Source: Dermatemys mawii (Eukaryota; Chordata; Testudines; Dermatemydidae). From it: DNA of 64,000 bases. Positions within the stretch are counted from its first letter, which is position 1; every line of letters starts with the position of its first letter. Location: NCBI GenBank assembly GCA_007922305.1, contig ML677348.1, positions 19,531,327 through 19,595,326 on the forward strand. The letters are read 5' to 3'. Made by a program: the position numbers and the translations under genes. This document shows, one piece after another, positions 23,901-35,900 of this stretch. The notes beneath the pieces were generated by a model. The model was not told the DNA's origin, ran no database searches, and saw only the letters and a program-made list of their open reading frames with translations.

Positions 23901-26900
23901 GTGTCCTGTCGAACAGACTAATAAAGGGTTTACATTTCTAAATGCATGAAGTAAATTTCTAGCATCCTTAAATAGTGTTTATTAACACAGTATTGTTAAA
24001 TTAAGCTTAAGTGCCAGGTTTTCCTTCAGTAAAACACAGATAATTCTTACAAACCTCACAAGGGCGTTCAGAGGTTTTCTTAATTCATGTTTATATGGTG
24101 CTATGAGAGTCTAAGATGTGAAGAGGGCTAATGTCAGGGTATGCACGGTGTATTGCTCTCCATCTGCCATGCTGTCTCCCTTCCCTCCATTCGTGCTGCC
24201 TTGTAGAGTGTGAGGCTACATTAACAATGAGTTAACTCTTGAATGCTCAGCCAATTGCTAGTTCATCATTAGCAGTAAGCCATTCCCTGGGAAATATCCC
24301 ACCCTCTGACTTCACTACCTCAACCAAGCTTCACAATCATCATCGCTGTGTACCAGTTTTAAATTGTTTTTTTAAAACTTATACTGTGTGTGTGCGCGCG
24401 CGCATCTGTATATTATATATATAGCCTTTTGTCTGTTGAAAATTTTTTCCTGAAACCTACCCCCCATTTAGATTAATGCTTATGGGGAAACTGGATTCAC
24501 TTAACATCGTTTTGCTTAAAGTCTCATTTTTTAGGAACATAACTACAAGGTTAAGCGAGGAGTTATTGTATAAATACACAACACATGAAAAGATGGGAGT
24601 TTCCTTACCAAGTGGGGGGGGGGGGTCAGTGCTAATGAGACAATTCAATTAAGGTGGAAGGGAGCTATCCCCCCACTTGGTAAGACTACTCCCATCTTTC
24701 ATGTGTTGTGTATTTATACCTAGTGTATTCTCCACTCCAGCCATCTGATGAAGTGGGTTTTAGCCCATGAAAGCTTATGCCCAAATAAATTAGTTAGTTT
24801 CTAAAGTGCCACAAGGACTCCGTGTTGTTTTTGCTGATACAGACTAACACAGCTACCACTCTGAAAACTATCTTAAACATAGATTGCTCATCCCTTTGTG
24901 ATGAAATAAACACAACCCCAGTTCAGATAAAATCTTCACAACCCTTCAAACACCCTTTTCTTGAAATGCTTGGTACATCTTGCAGTGTCCCTGGTAGACT
25001 AAGCTGTGTGTGTCTGCTGGGGGAAGGGGCTTGTTTAACAAATTCCAGACTTGAGGCGCTTTGAAAAAGAATGACTTGTTGGCAGCTTCTTGCCCCCGTA
25101 CCACTAACACCCTACTGAAGTAGTATAGCAGAGGAAGTGAGAGATGGTCTTTTAGGTAATCAACACCAAAACAATTTAGGGCTCTAAAAAGGTGAACATG
25201 ACCCTGAGTTAAAGGTATCAAGAATTAAATGGCTCAGCTCAGAATCTGTCCGAAGCAGAGTTCCTATTTCTTCACTGTACCTGTTTCTGAAGTGTTGTCA
25301 TCCATCAGTTTTTCCTTTGCAAGGTGAAGTTTGTCTAGCATTTCTTTAAACATGCCATCCAGAAGTCCAGCCTGCTTGCACTTCCTAAGAAAGTCTATTC
25401 TTTCTGTTAAAATATAGAACACACACTTTTACAGAAATTGTGACTCAGCACAGTTACTGTAGTTCATTTTATCACAAAGCCCTTTACACTAATTGTAGCA
25501 GCTCCTATTTGCCCTCTCCTGGATGCGACTGAACATGGCTAAAAAACTAATGGTTATTCAGGCAGATTCTCTTGTTCTAATTCTACCTCCTCAACCCTTT
25601 CAGATGAGGCACTGAAAGGGTCAGAAGCCAATAGGCCCAGTACCAGTAATAAAACCCTCTCAATTCTAGGCAGGCAAAGTTTGTCACCACAATTCTTTAT
25701 TAGATTCATATTCCTCCATGCATCTCTCAGTCTGGTGACTCAGCTAGCTTTCACTACATCCTCTCTCAATGCTGCTGCATGGCTTGATCACGAAGGGGAG
25801 AAATAGTTCTAATACAGAACAATTTGAACAGGATTTGGCTGAAGAACAGCGTCTGTTCCTGAACGTGGATCTCCCAAACGACACAGCAATTAACTTGCCT
25901 TATTATAGGTCCACTTCATAGGGCGACTTTGCGCCTGTTGGAAAACTAGGAAAATATATTTAGCCATTTTTTTTCCTAGTCTGTCTCTGGACAGTCATCA
26001 ATTATGCTAAAATAAGTGGGCTGTTTGAAAGGAGGGACGTGTGTACACTTTGTATTAAAGTGTGAATCTCCTTAGTTTTGAAAAAAAGATAAACTGTGTC
26101 TTTATTTAAAGGGTTTGAGTAAAGACCTCAGGAGAAAGTAGAACAAATCCCATTATTAAAGCATGGATCCTCAATTAAGAGAGCTGCTGAGCACGCATGG
26201 GCAACTTTGGAGAACAAGCCACAACCAAAAAAATTACTATTTACTCTGTGTTTGGTTCTTTCGCAGGACATTTTCATGAAAACATTTTCATGTTTATACA
26301 GGATTATTTGCTCCTGCAGTTTTTTCCCCCACTTCAAATCATGATCTTAGGTTTTGACATCAGTTAGTTATTGTGAAGAGGATTATGAGGATGCAGCTCT
26401 AAGGATTAGGACTTCAAGTGAAGAATAAATTACAGGAGCAAGTGTCAGAGTTAAAAAACTAATTATATATAATTTTCTTATTGTGCAGAGATTGAGAGCA
26501 AGAAAGTAAGTTCTGTTTATACCAGATATCCTATAATATATAAATAAAATGTTCCAGCATTTTCTATGAGGGTCTTCTGCTCGTTGAAGTACAGTTGTAG
26601 CAATAATACAGAATGGTATACTTTTTAAAAAAAACTATATGGCAATGTATTTCAAGCACACTGAAGTCAGCCACTATACACAGTACTGTAGGTAAATACC
26701 ACTTTTGCCTCTTGATACAAATGCTTTCATTATTTGGAAGAGTAATCCCAATGGGTAATTACAACAATGCTTTCTGTGCTGTATTAAAACATTGGAAAGG
26801 AACACTACCTACTAAGCAGGCTGCTCGACAACTTGCTTTACTACAGAAAAATGCAATTACAACAGCAAAATCAAAATAAAACACACAGATTACAATTAAT

Positions 26901-29900
26901 ATTATAATACAGTGTACATCCACTAGTCAAAGACTGTGCTTCCCTTTGAGGTCATAACGGCATGGTGGCCTAAAACATTTGAGTGGCTGGTTACAAACCA
27001 GCGGTAACTGGAAACGTCTTTGAATAGTTTTTGTACTGAAATGGGCTTGACATCCTCTCACCTGTACTCTTAACTGGCTACTGGCCTCGTCTCCTCATCT
27101 TGCTGGACACAACTAAGGGGATGTTCATAAATTAGGTAACACTCTAAAAAATGCAGAATTAATGATGTGATCTATAATTTATGAACAGCCCCTACAATGG
27201 TTACCTCAACTACTGGCCCCACCAATCCATGTCACACCAGCCTTCTCAATAACTCTACTGCTTGTTCCTCCTTCCCCTTTAAAGGAGGCTAATGTTAATT
27301 TTCCAGCTAAGAGTAATTTTCCTTTCTAAATGCAATCTCATTTTATATCTGGAGGAAGGTGAAGAGGCAGAAGGTGAAGCATCCATGTTTGTTGTGGGCC
27401 TACGGATGTGGAGTTCTGAGACCAGCAGCCACTGAGAGTAAAGGGATTATATAACCACTGGGAAATAACTGACTCTTATTGGATAATAATGGCCCTTAGC
27501 CAAAGCAGTGGGATTAGCTTCCTGCACAATTCTTTTGAAATCACACAGCTGTTCTGCAAATCAGAACCCCTCTCCCTTGCCGCCATGCAGAGAATTGGCC
27601 AACTGAGAAAAAAAGGAAATGTATAGTTGTGATTCAGCTGCTACGAGGTGACCTGACTGACCTCAGACTGGCCACTTCAGCACAATTTATTATAGCATCA
27701 ATCGGCATAAAGATATTAATTATGTGTCAAACCTTTGTGTTTGTTATGTTTTTTCCTTAAAAGTCGTAAACTATTTTCTGCTGCTGTCTCTTCTGTGCTC
27801 TGTTAAAAACAAAACAAAATACTGTACATTTACACCAGTAGGGACGTTTTCTGCTTAGTGTAAAGAAAACGGCTATAAAAGGAAAATGTCTTATTGATAC
27901 ATTCATTTCTGCGAGCAGTGTCTTTCACAATTCTTCCCACCCTGAATGGCTTATGAGGCAAAAGATCAATGCTGGTGGGACAGCTCTGGAATAACTCATT
28001 TGCTGGCAAGTACGAGCAGAGGGAGTGTGGCCAAAGCACGTGGTTCCAAAACTTTGACCTGTTTCTGTCAGCTACAGAGGAAGGGAGCAGCCCAAGCATC
28101 CAGAACTGTGGGAGACTTGCTAGCAGAAAGGAAATTATGGGTAAGAAAATTTCCAATTTAAGTGGATTTACAGACAGATTAATTTGTCCCAATAGGCTCA
28201 TCTACCAGTCAAAGCAGTACTTTAAAAGCAGTGGATTCTCCATACACCCTCTTTTGGTCTGCTTTTAACCTCAAGATCTTGGAGTTGTAGAAACTATTCG
28301 TCTGCTGAGGAAAGCTTCATATGGCTTCCTGTGAAAACCTTTAGTAACTCTCCTCCTGTCTGCTAGAGGGGAGTCACCATGGACAGAGCATCCTGTTCTC
28401 TAGAAGTCAGTATACTGCTCTCCAGCTGAGACCCAGAAGACAGAGCTTTGATTTTGTCCTGAATGCTGATTACGGTGTGTCAGTGCACTGCCGCCAATGA
28501 GACTCCTGTGCCAGCACCACATTTTTCATGTTTACAGTGTATCAAGACAGGAGTCTGCATGGCCTGTCATTTTAAATATCTTCTGCTCCCTTCAGCTTTT
28601 TACGTCCATAGACCATATAAATGTATATATGTAGTACACTCATGTGGAATCTTGGCCCCATTGAAGTCAATGGGAATTCTGATGTGGACTTTAATGGAGC
28701 CAGGATATCACCTTGAGAGTCTAAACAAACTGGAGTTAGAAGTCTGCTTTATAAGAGGACAAAACAGCAGGCATGTATTGGCCTACGGCCTTCAGGAGAG
28801 TCCAGAAGCAATCTTAATGTCCAAGGTTGAGAGAACCTTCATGTTAAGAATTAAAATCTGCACATATAGTTGTAGTTTCTCAAATGAAGCAGTGCTAGTT
28901 GAAATCAATGTGACATTAAAAATAAAGAGATGTAACTGCATGTGATGCTGGCACAGTGGTAATGCACTATTTGGCCACACAAGACCTCTGTGTTTAAGGA
29001 AAAATCACTTTTCCCCGATGCCTCAGAATCCTAGTGCTTTGGTATGGCTGACTGTCATATCGGCCAATGGTGTCATGGCATCTAGTGTGTTCTCTTGTGT
29101 TCTGGTACTTTTCAGAAGAAATACAACTCAGGAGAAAAAACCAGTCTGTATAAGCCAAGATCACAGTCACAGGCCCAAAATCATCCTTGGTTTAAGAGGC
29201 CACAATTCCAGTGGAGTTGCACCAGAAGACACCGGAAGTCTGCGAATGTGAAATGTGTTGCTTCAGTGGAGTTATAAGACTGAAGTCAGGAATGAGAAGC
29301 CACTGTATAGGAAATGTGGCTGCTCCTGTGCACAAGGCACAAGTCATTGCCTGACTTCCCATTTTTGGAATATGCTAACACAGTCTCTGGCAGAAGTCTA
29401 GCTAAACTTGTAACAACACAAAGTGGATTCGTCATGTCTTTAGCTACAGTGGTGGTTTAGGTTTTAAATAAAATGACTTGGATTCAAATTACCTTTTTTT
29501 CTGAGAAGGTGGAAGATTTCATTCCATGCCTGTTCCTCTTATTGTCTGCATCTAGAAATCAAAACACAATTCTGTAATAATGTAACATTCTAGACAAAAG
29601 ATAGGTCATTTCACACTTAATTTTGACATCTCTATTTCTGAGAACTAAAAAGGCAGACACTTTGGATAACAGTCACAGTATATTTTAGCTTCCCTGACTT
29701 TCTGACATTTCAGCTGGATTGACATTATTTCCATGAAATCTAAAATATTGCCTAACCACTAAAGCTGCCTAAAAAGACATGTAAATCATTGTACATTTCC
29801 TTCCTCTTAATTTGATTTTAAAGCAAACTTCAGACTTTTAACTTTGCATTACAGAGTAAATTACCCCTCCCAACCTAGGGCTAACAAAAGGAAGTAAAAG

Positions 29901-32900
29901 ATTTATTTTTTTTAAAAAAGAAAAACTTCAAACAAAAGTTGTTATAAATAGCTCAAAAAGTAGATTTAATCTATAAACAAACCCATGTTTATTTTAATAC
30001 AACTCATGACTAGAACTATTTTGTGCATGTAAATTTACTCTGAGAAATTTAGCATATATCACCTCCTATTCAGTGGTCTTTCAAACTTTAACCAAGCAAC
30101 CTCCTGAAAAACTCAGAAAAAAATCCTATACAGAAACCATTTGACTTCTGTGTCAGATTTTTATTTGTTTGTAAAGTGTTTAAGAACATTTACTTGAAAA
30201 CAGGATCTTTGGTCTTGAAAGTTCACCTGCTTCCACTTCATATTTGCCGCCAAAATGTGTCAGACATTTTTAGATATCATGCTAGATCACATGGAAGTGA
30301 TTCCACCATCAAAAACAGAGAATAATGAATTTTGGCAAGGAATAAGCAGCAAGAGCAGGTGAAGTATTGAGAAACAAAGATCTTGTTCTCATGTAAATGT
30401 TCCTAGTAACTAAAAAAAACAAACCTACGAACTGGAAAAAGAAATGAAAAAGAGGCTGTACAGTTCCTCTTTATTTTTAGAATCAACTGCTTCCTGTGTG
30501 GTGAAATCTGTGAAGCTATTACTGGTATACACCATTCTTTTGGGAGGAACTAATTGGTCAATTCTTGATACAGTATGGCCAGATTTTCAAACGTGAGAGC
30601 CTAAAGTTAGGTATATTATTAAGTGACCCAATTTTCATTAGTGCTGAGCAGTCACAGGTTCCATTGACTCAAAAGGAGTTGTGGGCACTCAGAACTGTTT
30701 AAAAATAATTGGATCATTTATTTAGGCACTCACCCAAGTTTGAAAATGTTAATTTAAGCACATAAAGTACAGGTATGTTGCTTCTTGCACGAGGGTTCCG
30801 TTCTGCGGTTACCACATAAAGCGGAAACCGTGTATAGCCGAAACCCATTGAGTTCAATGGCGGGCGAAATCGCCCGCCCTACAGACAGTTGTTACATTTT
30901 TATTTTTCCCTTTCTTTTTTTTTTTTGCCGACCGTGTAAAGTGGAAATCGCGCATGTTGAATGTGCCTAAGACACGACATGCCTGTACTGTTCACTAAGA
31001 GTGCTCCACTGTCTAAGAGAGCCTTAGTGATCTGTAGCCATATCATCTTGTGGTCTGATCCCATCAGATCTCACAAATTAAGCAAGATTAGTACTTGGTG
31101 AATAGTCATTTGGGTTTAGAACACAACAGAAAAGCACCCCTGGCATCAGTTAAAAACACATTTCATAAAACAAAATGGGCACAAATCAGCAGAGCCACTC
31201 CCAACTAAAAAATAAAAGCACTTTCCCTTTCCCAGACACATGACTCTCCCTGCATTCTCTAAATGAAAATAGATAGAAGTTTCAGCATTCTTTGCAGGTC
31301 AGTTGCTCCAAACTATCTAATACCAGTGTGGAAGAAGAAACATGTTTCAAAGACTCCCACATGGACAACACTCCACCTCTGTCCGCTTTTAAATTGAAGG
31401 CCTCCAGCATAAGCACCTCTGCTGATATCAGTTGCAGTAGTGATGCATTGGAAAAGAGGCTGTTCTCGGGCAAACAAACTATTGCACTTTTTTTGACCCA
31501 AGCAGATAGTAAAATTTTGGAGCCCTGAGGAAAATTTTGGAGCCTTCCATCCATTTCTACTTCCCATTGGAAGTAGAAATGGATGGAGCTTGTATTGTCT
31601 TTGATGCAATCTTGTTTACTTGCAAGGAATGTACAAAATCCTTCTCTAAATGCAGGAGGAACCAAGAAAAAAAAGGAGCAGTTCCTTAGGGTTGGTCTAC
31701 ACTCTGTTATGTTAACTTGACCTAAGTCTTCTTGAATCAACCTATTTGTGCATGTGTCTACACTCAAATTTGTGTCCTGCCAACATAAGCGCCCCCTTAT
31801 GGGTATGCAGTAACACCATCTCCCCAAACAGCATTGAGTCACCGTTGACCTACTGTGGTCAATGCAGTGCAAGTGTAGACACTACCTAACGTATGTCCAC
31901 CCTTAACAGCCTTCCAGCAGCCGTCCCACAATGCCTGACACTGATCACTGTTGTCAGAGTTGTGAACTCCACTCTCCAGGGGTCACTAGAAGTCACTACC
32001 CCCTTTAAGACCCTACATATTTTTTAAATGACTTTTCTTTATTGCCCAGCTTAGTGAGCACACCTTGCAGCTCTCCTCTGTTGTGTGCAGCTGCTCAACT
32101 GACTGTGCTGGCTACATGCTTCAGATGTGCTCCTGCCTGGAGCAGACAGGAGGTATTGGCTCTCTTGGGCCCGTGGGAAGAAGAGGTTGTCCAGGCACAG
32201 CTATGGAGCAAGCATACAAACGTGGACTTCTATGAGCAGATTGCACGGGGATGCTGGTGAAGGGGTACGACAGAGCTCAGCAATGGTGCCGTGTGAAAGT
32301 GAAGGATCTGTGACAGCCATACTGGAAGGCCAGGGAGGCCAACAGTCAATCTGGTGTCGAGCCACAGACCTGCTGTTTTTTTTAACGAGTTGCATGCCAT
32401 ATTTGGCAGAGACATCCCACCTGCCCACATGCCAACACAGAGCACTTTGAATACCTCCATGGAGCCCAGACACAGACCCCTGCTGTGTTCTCCTACCAAG
32501 GAGGATGGGGGACATGCAACCTGGGGGTCCAGCTATGCTACAAGAGAGGACCTTTTCAAGGCTCCACTGCAGTCTAGTCAATCCCAGCAGCTTGACTAGC
32601 TTGACTTTAAAATTTACAATGTTTAAATGTGCAGGTGCTGCCTGACCCCAGTGTAGCTGGTATTGACTTTTCAGTAATTTGCTCACACTTAGAAGAGGTA
32701 GCGGTACAACAAACAGAGGTAGAGTTGTTATCTGCTTTTCATTCCCCTGTAGACTTGGGAGGGGGAGGGGGTAAGGGATGAGGGGCACATACAGAGCAGT
32801 TTGTGTGTGTATACAGGGATGTCCCCTTGAATCCTGCTGAGAGGTCACATTGAAACTTTCATGGAGGAACTCTGCAATCCTCTCCCAAAGGCTTCTAAGG

Positions 32901-35900
32901 ACAGCTGCCTTATTTCTTCCTCCATGGTAGGACTCTGTCCCACGCCACTCCACAATGACTTTGGCAGGCACCATTGCAGTAAACAGGCCAGCAGTGTATG
33001 GGCCTGGATAGCTTAGGGACCCCAGCAGCAGCTGTTCTCTCTAGGTCTTTGTTGCCCTCAGGAGTGAGATATCCATTAGAATCACCTCCGCCAATGGAAA
33101 GTAGCACCAGTGCTCAGTGCCATTACCCTGCATCATACTCATAGAAATATGGGCTGAAATGTTATTGTTTCACGCAAGAGAATGGTTCCTTCCTCACTGC
33201 CAGTTCTGCCCTCAGTGGGCCACACAGCACCATCGCTCAGGCTGGAGGGCAGTGCTGTGCAGAGGCGCTCTATGGCTGAAGGGTCAATAAGCATGTTTTG
33301 TTTAAAACTCTAGCGGCGCAAGGGAAGAGAGTTCTGAAACTTAACTTTCACTTCCCATTGTGGCTCTAAGTACAGTGATATGTCTGGGTGTTTCATCTGT
33401 AACTGCTGCTGCTGTGGCCAAGAGGGGTCCCCCTCTAACCCGACAATGACTGACCATAATAAGGAGAAAGAAGAGGACACAGGCAGATATATTCTAGTGA
33501 GATCATGCAAGCCAGAGCTGCACTGGGTCTGACGGGTGAATGTTCCAGACAGTATGGAGAGGGGCCCTGGAGTAGAAGATGCATCAGGATAAAATGTGGC
33601 TTCTCTGACAGCAAACACGAATGCTGCAGACTCTTACTGACCTACAGATCCGACAGTCATGGTCTCGCCTCCCTTTACAGTCAAGGGAGAACTTCATTCT
33701 AGCACCTACTCCACACCCCTCAACATTCCACGTGGCATCAAAGGCTACATCCCCATGCCTGCCTCTACAAGCTGGGGGACAATAAGGGGAACCACAGCTT
33801 CACATACGCTCACCAGTGACAGCTATGATTGCTGTATGGGTAGCCAAAATGAATGAAAATGGCCAGGAACATTCTTTTCCCTATTCTGTTAATTTATTTC
33901 AGACATTTTTATTCTGCTGATTTTTTAATTGCACTTTGGGTTTTTTGCATCACTTTTGGTATGCAAGAAACATCTAGTTTTTGGTAAATAATTCATCTTT
34001 ATTACTTAGCAACACATGCTGCAGAATGCCTATTGCTTCTTGAAGCACCCACTTCGTGTTCTTGTACAGAGTGACAGAACTCAGGATCAGTGACAAACAG
34101 CATACTAATTATAATTGTACAGTGAGCACTGCAGAATTAACAGGTGCATTAACAGACTGTTATATTCATAAATGTACACCAAGCACTACAATTCCTAATA
34201 GCCACCAAAACTTCAGAGCCAGGGAGAGTACAACAGTCTGCCATGCCACATTACTGTGCCTGACTGTTAAGCGCTCTTTCAAGGCTTCCCTCAGCTATAT
34301 AGCTCTGCATTGAGTTCTTCTACTAGCTCTTGCGTCTGGCTATTCCAACTCAGCAGACAGCTATTCCACCACTGCCCTCCTGGCAGCAACTTTTCCCCCT
34401 CACAGATATTGTGCAGGACACAATAGGCAGCTATACCCATTGGGATATTTTTCTCACTAAGATCTAATCTATTGAATAAACACCACCAGTGTCCCTTCAA
34501 TCAACCAAAAGCACATTCAACTGTCATTCTGCACCTCCTAAGCTGGTAATTGACTCTTTCCTTAGCATTGTCGAGGTGGCTAGTGTACGGCTTTGTGAGC
34601 CAGGGGAAAAACGGATAGGATGGGTTCTCTAGGATCTTTACTGGCATTTCAACATCGTCAAAGGTAATCCACAGGTTGGGAAAAAATGTCTTCCACAAAA
34701 TCATCATGTACCCCAGTGTTGCAGTTCTTCCTGCGGCTCTGCAAATACTGAAAGATTCTTCATTCTGTGTTTGCAATGCTCATGACAATAGTGCAGAGCT
34801 GTGAGGGCTCCATGCCCCTGCTTGTAGCTTTCTGAACAGTTCTGTGATCTTAAAGATGTGAATGTCATGCACCTTCCCTGACCAGCCAACACTGATATAT
34901 GTGAAGCATCCCTGGTGATCCACCAATGCTTGCATAACTATAGAAAAGTAGCCATTTCTGTTGATGTACTCTGTGGCAAGGTGGGCTGGCGCCAAAATAG
35001 GGATATGTGTGCCATCTATTGCCCCACTGCAGTTCCGGAACCCCACTGCTGCAAATTCATCTAATATGTCTTGTATCCAAGGGGTAGTTGTGTTAGTTTC
35101 AATCTGCAAAAGCAACAAAGAGTCTTGTAGCACCTTATAGACTAACAGATGTTAGTCTATAAGGTGCTACAAATGTTAGTCTATAAGGTGCTACAAGACT
35201 CTTTGTTGCTAATATGTCTTGCACATCACCAAAAGTCACAGTCCTATGCAGCACGAGACAATTAATGGTCTCATACAGTCGCATGACACAGTGGCATTTT
35301 CCAACTCCAAAATGATTTCCCACAGAATGGTAGCAATCCTGCATGATGGGCTATCACAGAACGAACGCCACTTGCTTCTCAACTGTCAGTGCAGCTCTCC
35401 TTCTGGTGTCCCTGCACTGAAGGGCTGGGGCACACTTAGCCCACAGATCCAGAAATGTGGCCTTTAGCAGCTAAAAATTCTGCAGCCACTTCTCATCATC
35501 CTAATCCTGCATTATGATGCGATCCCACCAGTCAGTGTTTATTTCTTGGGTCCAGAAGCAGCACTGAACCATCTGCTACTGCTCCAAGAATGTCTCCAAC
35601 AACCTTGAACTGGTTTTCATTATGTCCCACAGCAATCTCTCTTCCACAAAATCATCATGTACCCCAGTGTTGCAGTTCTTCCTGCGGCTCTGCAAATACT
35701 GAAAGATTCTTCATCCTGTGTTTGCAATGCTCATGACAATAGTGCAGAGCTGTGAGGGCTCCATGCCTCTGTCAGAGAAGGCGGACAGTGAGAAGTGCTA
35801 TGCAGTTTTGAGGGGATTTTGAAAAAAGGTGCAAAAATTATGGGATATGGATGGCATTATGGGATGAAGAAAGTTGCAGGATGGGAACTTAACCTCTTGC

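Larger units (their letters stand above)
23461..25280 (-). other. PHF11 intron with retroposon
   Basis: GT-AG intron carrying an alternating purine-pyrimidine tract at 24384-24422 and the palindromic retroposon at 24568-24872. Confidence 0.8.
34291..35344 (-). pseudogene. Harbinger DDE transposase, broken and interrupted
   Basis: In transcript order: MRLYETINCLVLHRTVTFGD near 35290-35220, the retroposon insertion at 35208-35074, then AAVGFRNCSGAIDGTHIPIL (35050-34990), ALVDHQGCFTYISVGWSGKV with VHDIHIF, then NPSYPFFPWLTKPY and RCRMTVECAFG (34610-34501), and finally GHWWCLFNRLDLSEKN. GAIDGTHIP, VHD and the E of MTVECAFG sit at the places of the DDE_4 catalytic residues, as in HARBI1. The frame is split at about 34780 and 34500. 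No intact copy is present. Confidence 0.85.
31686..35850. mobile_element. Degenerate PIF/Harbinger transposon
   Basis: The left end is TTA then gggttggtctacact at 31689, the TWA-flanked terminus of this family. A Myb/SANT-like ORF follows on plus (about 32100-32520) and a DDE transposase ORF on minus (35344-34291). Two opposed ORFs are the usual PIF/Harbinger layout. A clear right terminus was not found; the right boundary given is approximate. Both ORFs contain stops and shifts, and a retroposon interrupts the DDE ORF. Confidence 0.75.

Noticed and set aside
24946..25221. 91-residue minus-strand frame with a LINE-like APQVWNLL text
   Set aside because: One short resemblance only, with no second motif; not enough to call a LINE.
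28463..28945. 160-residue plus-strand open frame in a PHF11 intron
   Set aside because: No recognisable domain, covers an interspersed palindromic repeat, and lacks conserved context.
32201..32974. 257-residue minus-strand open frame
   Set aside because: It is antisense to the recognisable Harbinger Myb/SANT text on plus and has no domain of its own.
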